Part shown: piece after piece, positions 11,629 to 26,600 of the stretch
Layout: each line of letters starts with the position of its first letter
Position numbering within the stretch: the stretch's first letter is position 1
Assembly: GCF_963676685.1 (NCBI RefSeq)
Contig: NC_092345.1
Span: 85,749,592 to 85,813,591, forward strand
Source of the DNA: Mytilus edulis
Taxonomy: Eukaryota > Mollusca > Bivalvia > Mytilida > Mytilidae
Direction: 5' to 3'
Length of the DNA: 64,000 nucleotides
Made by a program: the position numbers and the translations under genes
The notes under the pieces: generated by a model
Told to the model about the DNA's origin: nothing
Database searches by the model: none
The model's input: the letters and a program-made list of their open reading frames with translations, nothing else

Positions 11629-14600
11629 CTGAAAATAAGTGTTACAAATTAATAAACAATAAAAAGATAAAATTCTCTTTAAAAATAATATGTTATATCT
11701 ATAAATCAATTGTAAATACTTTCAAAGAAGAAATAAAGTGAATATAAACACTAATTGACCATAGCAATAGAAACAGTAAAAAGTTTCCCGCGCTTGATGT
11801 TTATTCTCTCATGCCTACTTCTCATTTCACTGAGAACATAAGACTTGTTTGCACTATTATACATTTTTCATGGCATTTTACAAATATTAGCATGTTCCTC
11901 GTGGTTGTCTGAATGTTTCTTTTGTTTGTTACAATGGAATTGATGAACAAAGCACGACTTAAATAAAGGCAACAGTAGTATACCGCTGTTCGATAGTCAT
12001 AAATCGAATAGGCAAAAACAGATCCGAGTTACAAACTAAAACCGAGGAAAACACATTAAGTACGAAGGTTTCATTCGTAAGATGCTTGTTTGCCTGTTTT
12101 TATGTGCAGATTGTGGATATTATCCTGTTTATGTGTACTTAAATGCATATATATACATGTATGTAGCGTTTTCGTGGCAAACCGTTGGAAAAGACTTTTG
12201 ATATGCCAATATAAACACCATTTCCTTTTATCTAAAACGGAATTTTTGAAAAAACAGTAAGTTTTTTTCTCAAGTTGATAGTTCATAAGAATATATAAAC
12301 ATAATAATATAAGGTGAATACAAGGGGAAAGATGCTGCTTTAAGTTATAATGTGAAGTCCTGCTTCAAATATTATTTCATTGAACAAATGTTCATCTAGA
12401 ATTTTATTTATTTTATGAGCGAGTCGTTCGAGTTTACGTATGAATAAACATCTTCAATTAAAGCCCTGAATTAACTATGCTAGAGGTGTAGGTTCATAAA
12501 TGGTCAAAACATGGCTAAAGTATAACCACGCTTTCGTGATGTCATGATTATACACAAAAACGTACTTTTAACACCTGCTGGTTGCATTTCTATAGTTGTT
12601 GTTTTCTGCACATTGACAAATCAAAATGATTTCATTTTAGAATCTACTTTAGTTGACACGTGATTCCAATATCTGCCAGAACCAACTTAAACTTTGAAAT
12701 GCATTTAAACTGGAACAATATAATAACTGTCTGTTTTTGAGCTGTTGAAAGATAGTTGTGTCATGGTTAATCATACGACATCTCTTTGTTTTTGTCTAAA
12801 AAACCCAGATATAGTACGACTGTCAATGAGACACTTTTCCACAAGAGATCAAATGACACACAACTGAACAACTAAAGGTTACCATTAGTCTTTAACTATG
12901 AGCTAACCAATACCACATAGTCGGGTTTGAAAGGCATCGAAAAACAAATGTAAAACAATTCAAAATAAAAAACTAACTGCCTGATTTATATTTTATAGTG
13001 ATGTTTGTATTTGCTTGGGTAATATTTAAAATCTATTGTAACATATAAAGCTTCTTTTGTCATATTTGACACTACATATCAAGCCCTGTGTAGTATTTTG
13101 CAATATGGGAAAAAAACACACAGCATTAGATTGTTTGGGAAGTTTTGCAAATTTCTATTGTCAAGTACATGTATATAAGGTAGATTCAAAGGAAGAAACC
13201 AAAAAGGTTCCTCTGCATATTTCTGATAAAAAACACTATGGAAAAAAGTTCAGCATTGCCTCTTTTCATCAGGTGCATACATGTATATGAAGAACTTACA
13301 TGTAAATTATTTAACATTTTAGGTATTCGAAATTATACAATCGGAATTCGTACGATTTGTCAGAAATTAAGTACTGTAAATGAACAACGAACGGTCAGGG
13401 TTTCTGGCTCGCTACCATTATTAATCAACAACTTAGCATGTTCTTGGCATTTCACGAACATTTTACGTGTGATATATTATACCAAGGTTAAGTAGGGGAA
13501 GATAACCTGTATTTAATCAACGATACTTAATTACTTCCGTGCTAAAAATGACCACAACAGACGTGACATTTATTATCTCGATCAGCTGATTCACGCAGGT
13601 ATTACCAAGCAAGTATTTCAACTATGTACAACAATTACAGGTGTAAACAAACTTAATTACAAATGATTGATAGGTTCTTTGAAGCATATTGAACTTTCAA
13701 TAGAGAGCTCTTTAGATTCCTCGTCATATCTATTTCTGTATTTCTATCTTTAGTCAAACTGTTTTATAGGTACTTAAGCTTAGTAATTATGTGGGCATCA
13801 TCTTTATTACATTACTGAAATAGTTCAATTAGTTTCTATTGATATCAAACATTATCTATTTATGATAATTGTAGCCAGCAGCATTATATATATTCCATCT
13901 GATTTGGATAATACTGCTTTGTCTTACCTGCATAACATTCATACGATAAATGCGCATTAGTAATACTTATTGTTAAATATGTTTTAATAAATTATCTGCA
14001 TAGAATAAACCGAGAAATTAACTCCAAGTTAAATAAATACATGATGAGGAAACATTTGCATGTATCACAAAGGATTTACATTTGTAAATCGTTTTTAAAG
14101 AAAATTAACATGGTCACTAAAATGTAAGTCTATCAAGCTCCTAACATGTCCACTCCTTCCGATAATTTAATATTTTTCATCTTAAGTAATGCAGAAATAC
14201 TGTAAATCGTTTTCTTTATCGTAATTTTCCAACATCATCATCACCATCCCTAAGAATATAGGATTTACCAATGTATTAACTTACTACCAAATATAGTTAC
14301 AAAAATGCATTACTGGATATGAGAAGAAACAAGACGAACTATCAAATTACTTTGCACGGATTTTAATAACTGGTATAGTTATGTAAACTAATCGAGTTAT
14401 ATGAATGTCAAAACCAGGTTTCGCCTACCATTTTGTCCCGAAAATACTGTATAATTCACGAATACTTGTTTCTACTACTTTCGTTGGTTGACAAGTCACA
14501 TATGTGTGATTTTGTCCGTTTTTATCGACCTATTGAATTTATCTTTGATTTTGGTATCTTTGTTATTCTATTTCACAATGATAGGCAAATAAAACAAAAT

Positions 14601-17600
14601 ATTTAATCAAAATGAAACACTGCGTCACCTATTTTTTTTCATGTTTTTACAGATTTTTCGATTCTTGAAATAGACAGTACTGTACGACAAATGACCAGAA
14701 ATGTGACTAGAAATAAATACTAATTGAAAGGATACTACACCAAAATCATGATACATTAATACAGGATTGGTGTATTTTAGTCTCAGATAAAGATACAAGA
14801 AGAAGATTAAGTACTTATGTTAAAGGTCTTCTATAGCTTCAGAAATAAACACTATAATGCCATAAAGAAAAATATTCTATTAAAACGCCCATCAAGAAGC
14901 TAAACAAGACACAACTAATTATTGCTATTTTTGAAATATGTATGTCAAAGTATCAGATACAGTTTGCAACTACTATAAATTCCTATCTGATAACTATATC
15001 ATCTCGGCCATATATCAGTCAGCCTCATATTGTGTCTTAGTGTAAATAATGGTAATAATAAATATAGGTATACTGTAAATAATAAAAAAACATATCTAGA
15101 ATAGAAAACAACGAGAGGCAAAGATTACTGTCAAAATGTTTGGAAGATTATTCTTTGCTCGATTTTCCAAACATTTAAATTTGAAACAACATAGGAAAAT
15201 AATTATTTAAGTAACAACTTTCATCTGATTTATTTAAAAAAAAAAATATATCAGGTTAATGATAGACATTAGAGAATTGAATCATTTCATGTCTTACATA
15301 TGGTTCAAGTCTAGTTGGAACCTACACTAAGTAAATGTTATGGTCTTGTATCTTTAAATAGTTTAACGACCATTAGGTCGATGAAACTGCTTAAGAGATT
15401 TTCGTCCTCCAGGGTACCACCATCCCAGTAGTCTGCACTTCTATGCTGACAGGAATTATATTTAAGATATATTCGTTTTTTTTTTAAATATTGAAATATT
15501 CAAAATGCTAAGAGATTTTATTTCCCAATGTGTACTAGTAGCTTGCTTAAGCTGTAATTGGAACAGTTGTTCGGAATGTTCGATTATTAATACGCTAGTG
15601 TTTGGACTGGCTTTGTAACTATTTGAGCACCACTAGTTACTCTTGCGTAGATGATGCATCTGGAAAGGTAATTTAGAAGCCTGGTATTTTTATGATTTTT
15701 TAAATAATACAATTTCAATCCAGATCGGAAAACCAAAAATAACGATGAAATATAACTCTCTCTTTTACAATATTATATATTTTTTTCTCTGTCTATAAAA
15801 CTGTGTTGATGTTACTTTCTACGTGAATTTGGTAAAGCCAGTCAATATCAACCCAAGAGAAAAAATGGAATAGTTTAATAATAAATGAATAGAAAATCAT
15901 ATTGTGCTTTAAAAATTGTCTTTAACCTATGTATTGATTATGCCAAATACTCCCCCCCCCCCCAAAAAAAATAGAAAAAAAAGGAAATGATGACAGTATA
16001 ATGCCCCCGCATATAATCAAAAAAGATACTGGCAAGACAACCAATTAAATTTCTAAAATCGCAGAAAATTTAAATTGTTATAACGTATGAACGTGCTGGA
16101 AGGCTCAAATAATTTGAAAGCGGAGTTTGAAAGGTATTTTGAGAAATAACTCTGTGGTAAATTTACATACATTATATGAAACACATTTGTTATTTATATA
16201 AGGAATTTGATAGAAATATTCGCAATCAAAAGATGTAATTACGATAAAGAGGAGCGACTAGATTTAAATCTACACCAAAATATTAATCAAAGAGAGATAA
16301 CTAACAATTATTATACTGACGGCTTGTGAAGATAAATATAGAATATCGTTTTGGATTTATTTGTGATATTTTCATTTACTTCGTACTAACAGTGATTGCA
16401 ATGGTTTCTAATAATGTTGGTTTGTTTATTTGTCCGATCTGATACATTTTGGTAATTATATTTTTGAGTGTAAAATACAGCTTCATACAAAAAGCTAATC
16501 GAAAGTATGTCAGACACTGTTACATCAGTGACATCAAATAACTGTGGAATAATATTAGTTTGAAAACCTGTTCTGAATTAGGACTTGATCTGAGTGTGGC
16601 ATTGACATATGTAGTATCAAAGAATTCTAGAAATGTCCAACTCCAGCGGCGTGTGTAAGGTCATCAATTACAGAGTGTATGTTGTAAGTATATACATATC
16701 ATTTGTCATACAGGTTACTGGAAAAAAGTAAAATCACAACTAGAGGCTCTAAAGAGCCTGTGTCGCTCACCTTGGTCTATGTGAATATTAAACAAAGGAC
16801 ACAGATGAATTCAAGACAACATTGTGGTTTGGTGATGGTGATGTGTTTGTAGATCTTACTTTACTGAACATGCTTGCTGCTTACAATTATCTCTATCTAT
16901 AATGAACTTGGCCTAGTAGTTACAGTGGAAAATATTAGTAAAATTTTACAAATTTTGTGAAAATTGTTAAAAAATTACTATATAAAGGGCAATAACTCCT
17001 TAGGAGGTCAATTGACCATTTTGGTCATGTTGACTTCTTTTAAGGTCTTACTTTACTGTACATTATTGCTGTTTACAGTTTATCTCTATCTATAATAATA
17101 TTCAAGATAATAACCAAAAACAGCAAAATGTCCTTAAAATTACCAATTCAGGGGCAGCAACACAACAAAGGGTTGTCCGATAGGTCTGTAAATTTCAGGG
17201 CAGATAGATCTTGACCTGATTAACAATTTTACAACATGTCAGATTTGCTCTAAATGCTTTTGTTTTTGAGTTATAACCCAAAAACTGCATTTTACCCCTA
17301 TGTTCTATTTTTAGCCGTGGCGGCCATCTTGGTTGGAAGGCCGAGTCACCGGACACATTTTTTAAACTAGATACCCCAAAGATGATTGTGGCCAAGTTTG
17401 GATTAATTTGGCCCTGTAGTTTCAGAGGAGAAGATTTTTGTAAAAGATTACTAAGATTTACGAAAAATGGTTAAAAATTGACTATAACGGGCAATAACTC
17501 CTAAAGGGGTCAACTGACCATTTCGGTCGTGTTGACTTATTTGTAAATCTTACTTTACTGAACATTATTGTTGTTTACAGTTTATCTCTATCTATAATAA

Positions 17601-20600
17601 TGTTCAAGATAATAACCAAAAACAGCAAAATTTCCTTAAAATTACCAATTCAGGGGCAGCAACCTAACAACAGGTTGTCCCATTCATCTGAAAATTTCAA
17701 GGCAGATATATCTTGACCTGATAAACAAATTTACCCCATGTCAGATTTGCTCTAAATGCTTTGGTTTTTGAGTTATAAGCCAAAAACTGCATTTTACTCC
17801 TATGTTCTATTTTTAGACGTGGTGGCCATCTTGGTTAGTTGGCCGGGTCACCGGATATATTTTTTAAACTAGATACCACAATGATGATTGCGGCCAAGTT
17901 TGGTTTAATTTGGCCCAGTAGTTTCAGAGGAGAAGATTTTTGTAAAAGTTAACGACGCAGGACGACGACGGACGCCGGACGCAAAGTGATGGGAAAAGCT
18001 CACTTGGCCCTTCGGGCCAGGTGAGCTAAAAATACTAAACTCAGATGAAAAGTCAAAACGGAAAGTCCCTAATCAAATGGCAAAACCAAAAGCTCAAACA
18101 CATCACACGAATGGATAACAACTGTCATATGCCTGACTTGGAATAGATATTTTCTTATTTAGAAAATGGTGGATTGAACACTTGTATGACAGTCGCATCA
18201 AATTCCATGATATTAACAACGATGTGTGATTAAAACTACAGGCATAACAGGTAAAAATGTCAAAAATAGGGGTACAGGAGTCAACGTTGTGTTATAATCT
18301 TAATCACAAAAAAAAAAAAAAAAATATTTAACAAGGAAGCACAAAAGGACATATATCAAATTAAACAACATCATGTATTTTTTTTTATTTCAGTATTTTA
18401 TTTATGTATGTTAAATCCATCCATAAAAGATTGAAAGATTAAGTACTGAAACCGAATAGATTAACAATAACTCTGACGTACGTTGTAAAATCGAGCGTTA
18501 CGTCACACAGTTAGATATATAAAATAATTTTGTTGTTTAAAGTATGAAAAGAATATAGTCTATAGTTATTTAAGCATATCCTCTACAGAATGTTAATTAG
18601 AATACAAAAAGTATAGAACAATTACACAATGACGGGATACACAAGTACAGAACCACGAAAAATGAATATCACCAAAAACAGACAAAACAGTAAAAGTAAC
18701 ATAACACTTTATCAAGATGACAAACAACGTCAGTACGCAGAATCTATACTTCTAGATCATCGTGTATTATTTGTGAAGTTGATACAGAATATTTATCAAC
18801 AAACGGTGAACCTTTTTAGAAAAAGGGCGAGAAGTTCTTTGACATACTCCTGGTTCATCAATTATCTGCTCAGACAATGGTGACGTTTGACAAAATCTGA
18901 GAAGACAAGAGGGACGAACGATACCAGAGGGACAGTCAAACTCATAATAGTTATCAAAGATACCAGGATTATAATTCAGTATCAAAGAATTCTAGCAATG
19001 TCCAACTCCAGTATTCACAAGTTGAAAAAATGTGTGAATGATCGACCAAAGTCCGTTTTTAGAGACAAAGAGGCGGTAGAATGTCTATCATCTCTTCAAG
19101 ATAAGTATGTTGTTGTCCCTGCGGACATACCTTCAAATAATATTGTCTTTATATGTAAATCGTATCACTACGAGTGTCTTGTAAAAGAATTAGGAATAAA
19201 TGAGCACTCTGGTAATCCCACATACAAAAACATATCATTTGACAAGGATGAGAGTTTGCCGAATCACAAGTCCTTCATGGCTTCAATGAACATTGCATTG
19301 AACAACAAATCGGAGGACTTACCTGGTTTGTATTGGATACCTAAACTTCATAAAATACCATACAAACAACGGTACATTGCCAGCTCATCTGCATGTTCCA
19401 CTTAAGAATGTCCATTAGATTGACTAAAATTCTGTCGGAGTGAAAGAGGGTCTTCAGAAATAATGTGAAACTGTTTACTCGTGTAGTGGTATTAACCATA
19501 TATGGATTCTTAAACACTCTAAAGAACTCCTGGATAATTTTAAATCTCGGTCTTTTTCTGAAATTAGTTATATCAAAACTTTTGATTTTTCAACCTTGTT
19601 TACCACCATTCCCCATGTGAAATTGAAAAACCGTCTAAAAGAAATAATCCACAATGCTTTTCATCGTAAAAATGGTAGCATACGCTATAAATTTATTACT
19701 TTGGGATACCATAAGGCATATTTTGTTAATAGTGAACAAAAGGGTAAAACATGCTACACAGAGGAACAAGTGATCAGTATGCTGGAGTTTCTTATTGACA
19801 ACATATTTGTTGAATTTGGAGGTAGACTTTTTCAACAAATTGTCGGCATTCCTAAGGGAACGAATTGCGCGCCTCTCCTTGCTGACCTCTTTTTATTTTC
19901 ATATGAATCGGAGTTCCTTCAGACACTTGTCAAAAACAAGAAGATCAAAGAAGCCAAGTTATTTAATTTCACTTTCAGATATATTGAAGATGTTCTTTCC
20001 ATTAACAATCCGAAATTTTCCGATTGGGTTCTATTAATATATCCACCAGAACTAGAAATTAAAGAGAGAACAGACACGGCTTCCTCCGCCTCATTTTTAG
20101 ACTTATACCTAGAATTTGACATACACAGTCATCTCAGTACCAGAATCTATGACAAACGAGACGATTTTGATTTTGTAATTATCAAAAACTTTCCCCACCT
20201 AAGTAGCAACTTCACCTGCATATGAAATATACAGTTCCCAACTTATTAGGTATTCAAGAGCTTGCAGCTCCTACTCAGACTTTGTAAAACGTCACCAGTG
20301 TCTGAGCAGAAAGTTGATGAACAAGGGGTATGTCAAATCCTTTTTCTAAAAAATTTCATCGGAAGGTATCAAAAACTTGTTGATAAATATTCCGTATCAA
20401 CTTCACAAATAATACACGATGGTCTTGAAGTATAGATTGTACGCACTGACGTTGTTTATCATCTTAATAAAGTGTTATATTATTCTTTTATTTGTCTTTA
20501 TTAATATCACTTTTACTTTTAAGTCGGTTTTTTGAGATATCCATTTGACGTAACTCTGCGCTTATGTATCCCATCATACTTTAAACGGCAAAATCATTTT

Positions 20601-23600
20601 ATGATGTGACTCTGTACCAATGTATCTTGTCATACTTTTAATGACAAAATTATTTTATTAATATTACTTTTACTGTTAAGTCTGTTTTTTATATATCTTT
20701 TGATAAACATTTGATGTCATACTTTGAACCACAATATTATTTTATTTACTATTATTACTTTAATTTACTGTTAAGTCTGTTTTTTGTTATATCTATTTTA
20801 CGTGACTGTATTTATGTATCCGTCATACTTTGAACGACAAAATTATTTTATCTCTACCTGTGCGAATTTCAAACACGCAATTTTACACCAGTACTTAAAA
20901 CCTTCCATCCTTTATGGGTGCATTTTACATAGATAAATAAAATTGTATAATATAAGCAAAATAAGGATGTTAATTTTGATGCATGCCTTTTTGTGCTTCT
21001 CCGTTACATTTGTTGTTTTTATAGTGATTAAGATGATAGCACAATGTTGACTGCTGTACACCTGTTTGTTTTGTTCGCGCATCGGTGACAATATAATGGA
21101 ATTTGATGCGACTGTCATACAAGTGAGAGGTTTAGCTAGCTATAAAACCAGGTTCAATCCACCATTTTCTACATAAGAAAATGCCTGTACCAAGTCAGGA
21201 ATATGACAGTTGTTATCCATTCGTTTGATGTGTTTGAACTTTTGATTTTGCCATTTGATTGGGGACTTTCCTTTTTGAATTTTCAGTATTTTTGTTATTT
21301 TACTTTTTAGTACGACAGACGCGCGTTTCGTCTACATAAGACTCATCAGTGACGCGCATATCAAAATATTTATAAAGCCAAACAAGTACAAAGTTGAAGA
21401 ATAAATTGACAACGCCATGGCTAAAAATGAAAAAGACAAACAGACAAACAATAGTACACATGACACAACTTAGAAAACTAAAGAATAAGCAACACGAACC
21501 CCTCCAAACACAAGGGGTGATCTCAGGTGCTTCGGAACAGTAAGCCGATCCTGCTCCACATGTAGCACCCGTCGTGTTGCTTATGTGATAACAAATCCAG
21601 TAAAAAGTCTTATTCAGGAGGTCCCATTCATGAAAGGGAAGGGGATGGTAGTTACGTCTTAAGGAACATATCCGATATCATTTGTGAAACAGTTATTCCA
21701 TAACGGTCAACCAACTCGTGATGGCGTCCGTAAAACTAACGAAGGGATGATTTCAACTTCACCATTTGGAACTCTTAGTTTAATAGCTTATTTGTGAGCA
21801 GCAACCCTCTATCAAGAAAATCATGATAGGAAATGCAAGCATGGGAATATCGTATCAATTTGAAGATATATACCCCGTATGCAGGTGATGCTGGAATGTT
21901 GCTTCTTAGAAATGGAAAGTTCACAATTGGAAAGCTGAATCACTTTTTTGTCGTAAAGTTTTGTTTTCAACCCACTCGCATTGTCAATTTCTAGATGTAA
22001 GTCAAGATATGAGGCCGACTTAACTGTATCTGTAGTATCCTTTATCTCTAGTTCGATGGGATATATGCGTTCAACATAGTCACCAAATTTTGATTTTTTT
22101 TTAGTGAAAGGACATCATCTATATATATATAGCTGAAAGTAGTTAAAGGATATTGCTAACTTCTTATCTTTCTTACTAGGAAGTTCCTGTATGAAGTCAG
22201 CTTCATAATAATAAAAAAAACAAGTCGGCAAGAGGGGCACAATTCGTTCCAATTGGAATGCAAGCTCTTGAAAAATGAGTAAATTGAGTATTGTATATCC
22301 CATATGCAGTTGAAGTTAGTATATTGCTACTACGTTAGGGGAAATTGATAATTTCAAAATTAAAATCGTCTCGTTTGTCATAGATTATGGTACTGAGATG
22401 AGATGACTGTGTATGTCAAACTCGATGTATAAGTCTAAAATGAGGCAGACAAAGCCGTGTTAGTTGTTTCTTTGATTTCTATATTTTAATGGAATCCAAT
22501 CAGAAAAGTTCGGATTGTTAATGGAAAAAACGTCATCATCATCATCATCAAAATATCAGAAGGTGAAATCAAATAACCTAGCTTCTTTGATCTTTTTGTT
22601 TTTGACAAGTGTCAGAAGGAACTCAGATTTATATGAAAATAAAAAGAGTTCGACAAAGAGGGACAGTTCATTCCCATAGGAACGCCGACAATTTGTTGAT
22701 AAAGTCTACCTCCAAATTCAACCAATATTTTGTCGATTAAAAACTCCAGCATACTATTCACTTGTTTCTCTGTGAAGCATATTTTACCCTTATGTTCACT
22801 ATTAACAAAATATGCCTTATGGTATCCAAAAGTAATAAATTTAAAGCGTATGCTACCATTTTTATGTTGGAAGGCATTGTGGATTAATTCGTTTAGGTTG
22901 TTTTAATTGCACATGGAGAATGGTGGTATATATACAGGCTTTAAAAATCAAAAGTTTTGATAGAACTAATTTCAGAAAAAGACCCAGCTTTAAAATTATC
23001 CAGGAGTTCTAAAGCGTTTTTAAGAATCCACATATGGTTAATACCACTACGCCAGTAAACAGTTTTACTGTATTTTTGAAGACCCTTTTTCACTGTAGAC
23101 AGAATTATACTCAATCTAAAGGACAGTTCTTTAGTGGAACATGCAGATGAGCTGGCAATGTACCGTTGTTTGTATGGAATTTTGTGAAACTTGGGTACTA
23201 GTTTCCAACACAAACAAGATAAGCCCCCCATTTGTTGTTCAATGTAATGTTCATTAAAGCCATGAAGAACGTATGATTCGCCAAAATCTCACCCTTGTTA
23301 AATGATATGTCATTGTATGTGGGATTACCTGAGTGTTCATTTTTCTTAATTCTTTTACAAGACACTCGTAGTAAGACGATTTACATACAAAGACAATATA
23401 GGAAAGAATGCAAGACAATTGTTCATACCGCAGATCAACCTGAAGTCATTTTTGTTGTTTGAGTATCGCTTACTACATGAAGATTGGTTTTTTTAAGGAA
23501 AGGCAAAGATTGGACTTATTGTGAAATGTTGACAAAAACTATTTCGTATAAAGCTTTTGAATTGGGTGTACAGCAAAAATAAAACACCATTCATATATAA

Positions 23601-26600
23601 TGAAGATGATGATGGAAGTTTTTAGCGACCTTGACTGGCTATACAACCCTTGCACGGTCAGTATACGATAATGTATTCTTATCGATGAAGCCTCTGTAGA
23701 CTGTCTGATTAAAGAAAACGAATATACTATTGTTGGCTTTCTCAGTGACTGTTATATTACAGGACTGTGATTCTTTTCAATTGTTGTATTCTACTTTATA
23801 GATAAACATCTATAAATGGTCTAGGCAACTGTTGATGCTTGTATTTTCAGTTGTTGTAGTCTACTCTTAAATTAACATCTATGATGGTTTTCGGAACTGT
23901 TGATGCTAGTGTTGTAGCTATTGTATTCTACTCTATAAATTAAAAGAGGGACGAAAGATACCAGAGGGACAGTCAAACTCACAAATCGAAAATAAACTGA
24001 CAACGCCATAGCTAAAAATGAAAAAAAAGACAAACCGAAAAACAATAGTATACATGACACAACATAGAAAACTAAAGAATAAGATACACGAACCCCACAA
24101 AAAACTAGGGGTGATCTCAGATGCTCCGGAAGGGTAAGTGGATCCTGCTCCACATGTGGCACCCATCGTGTTGCTTATGTGATAACAAATAGTCTAATTC
24201 GGTAGGTCACATTCATGAAAGGGAAGGGAATTGTAGTTACGACGTAAGGAACATATCCGATATTATTTGTGAAACAGTTATTCCTTAACGGTCAACCAAC
24301 TCGTGATGGCGTCCGTAAAATTTACGAAGGGATGATTTCAACATGGTCTTGAGAACTGTTGATGATGGGTCCTGATGCCATACAGTATGTATTCATTTTT
24401 TCCCTTGGTAATACATCTAGCTAACATATGGCTTGGTATCTTGTGTCAGTGTTAACAATATACTAGACTGGCCCATCAGACAATGGTTGAGAAGTTGAAG
24501 GAAATCATTGTCAAGTGGGGTCCTTCAGGAACTCCTAAATTCAGTTTGGATCATATGACACAATCAGTAAGTCACATTCGAGGAAAATATGACGGTATTG
24601 CGGTTACATAAGTTGGGATATATCCCTCTTCATCTGTAAAACAGATATTCCAAAGCGGTCAAGCAACTCGTGATGGCATTCGTAGAAATTTGGAATGGAT
24701 GATTACAATTATCAACTTTATATTTTTTTAGCATTTCCACGAACTTTTGTATGACATTAAATATGTATTGATACATTAGTCTCCTTAACGTTCGCGCTAT
24801 ACACACGTCATGAGCAGGCCTTTAACAAAAACTACAGAGTTATGAGGAAGAACAGCTGAATTCACAACTACAGACATTTCACAGCCACCATCACAAACTG
24901 TATGACTGATGCAATTAGTCTGTAGCTTAGCTCATGCGACATGTTTTTGCAGTTATATTACTTAATATTGCTGATTTAAGGCATTTGGACAGAGTAAGGA
25001 TTTGCATGACAGATTATGCAAGCATGATAGGAGACACTCACCATGACAACGCACCCAGTCTTGCTCCTTTTTAGTTCATTGAGTTTCCTTGGTATTTGTG
25101 TGTTACCTTGATTTGTTTCACTTCTGAATCTATATTTGAACATAGATAAACTACTTTGCATAAATTTATAGAAAATTTAAGTGAAATAAAAAATATGGCA
25201 TACATCTACATTGTCTCAAAATACAACATCTATTTTCTCTAATTTTTGTGCTAATTTCACATTTCCTGACCGGTGTGAGAAAAAAATTTCTCCTCACTAG
25301 TGAAAAATCTGTTCTCTGCAAATGATTAGTCGAAATTTGATTATGATGTCTAAATGTTTTGTTTTCTTCTGAATTATCCTAATGTGACGCCATTAAAAAA
25401 GGCGGAAATGCCTGATGAAGTCGCATATAAAGAAAACAAGTTTCTGAAAATCTTTGAAAAAGAAGGATAATCAAAGAGCTGATAGCTCTGAGGTGGAAGA
25501 AGATGAATAAAAGGTAACTTGAATTACCATAAAAGCAGCTCCACTAATCCAGCCTGCTTTTTTCTATTATCGTTATGATGTATTTTTTTCTTCTTCAAAC
25601 AAGAATGTGTCATAAGTACACGGATTTCCCATCCGTACAATCATTTTCTATGTTCAGTGGACTATGAAAATTAGGTAAAATCTTCAATTTGGCAGTAAAG
25701 TTAGAAATATCATATCATAAGGAACACATGTGTACTGAGTTTCAAGCTGATTTAATTTCAACTTCATCAAAACTACCTCGACCATAAACTTTAACCTGAA
25801 GCAGAACGTATGGACGGACCAGAAAACATGATGCCCATAAGTGGGGCATAAACATAGTAAGACTTGTTACATACCCACCAACTTTTAAAAGTTCCCATGG
25901 TTTTTTTTTAGTGAGCGGCAACAATTTTAAAGGTTATAACTTTTAGCGAAGTATTTTGCACGATCTGGATTGTCTAGAAAAAGTGTCATATTTGTTTGAT
26001 TAACTTACATGCCTTTTTCTTTAGTCCGTTTGCATGATTCTAGGTATTAAATGTGTAGAAAAGATGACCATGTAGCTAGCAGACCAGGGATTATTTTCTT
26101 GTGTAAGAATATTAGATGCTTGTTGAAATTTGCAATTTTGAATTATGCACAAAGATGGACCTTTAACAGGTTGGGAACAACACTCCAAATAACAGGGTAA
26201 CCATCATTGGAAGATCATTACAACCCACTGTAAAAAATGAGCACCTATATATTCATATTATTTGATGAAACTTTTTCCCAAGAACTATGCATCTATCAAG
26301 TATTGAATGGTCAAAACATGTCAAAAAAAGTTGTTCCAAATATAATGAATTTTCCCACTTTTTAGTTAAAAATCTTAAAAATTTTCTTTCTTTTTTTTTA
26401 ACAGTAAAATGACCCCTTGTGTTAGGGACACTCCCTCATTTAAGGGACATCACTCATTATCTGTGTCCCAACTGTTTCTTGGTCTTTGTGAAAAAAGAAT
26501 AGTACATTGTCCTTTAAATGATTTAATAGAATACAAAAATAAATTATGTTACAACAAGTATCATGTCAATAAGTTAGTGAAAAAAAAACTATTTATTATC

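Noticed and set aside
23872..24166. Two overlapping minus-strand frames (77 and 96 codons) as membrane proteins
   Set aside because: They are in the 3' UTR of a PLE; other copies of the same tail carry stops and frameshifts there.
25412..25440. Hammerhead core starting CTGATGA
   Set aside because: Followed by AGAAAA without a possible stem II and without stems I and III.
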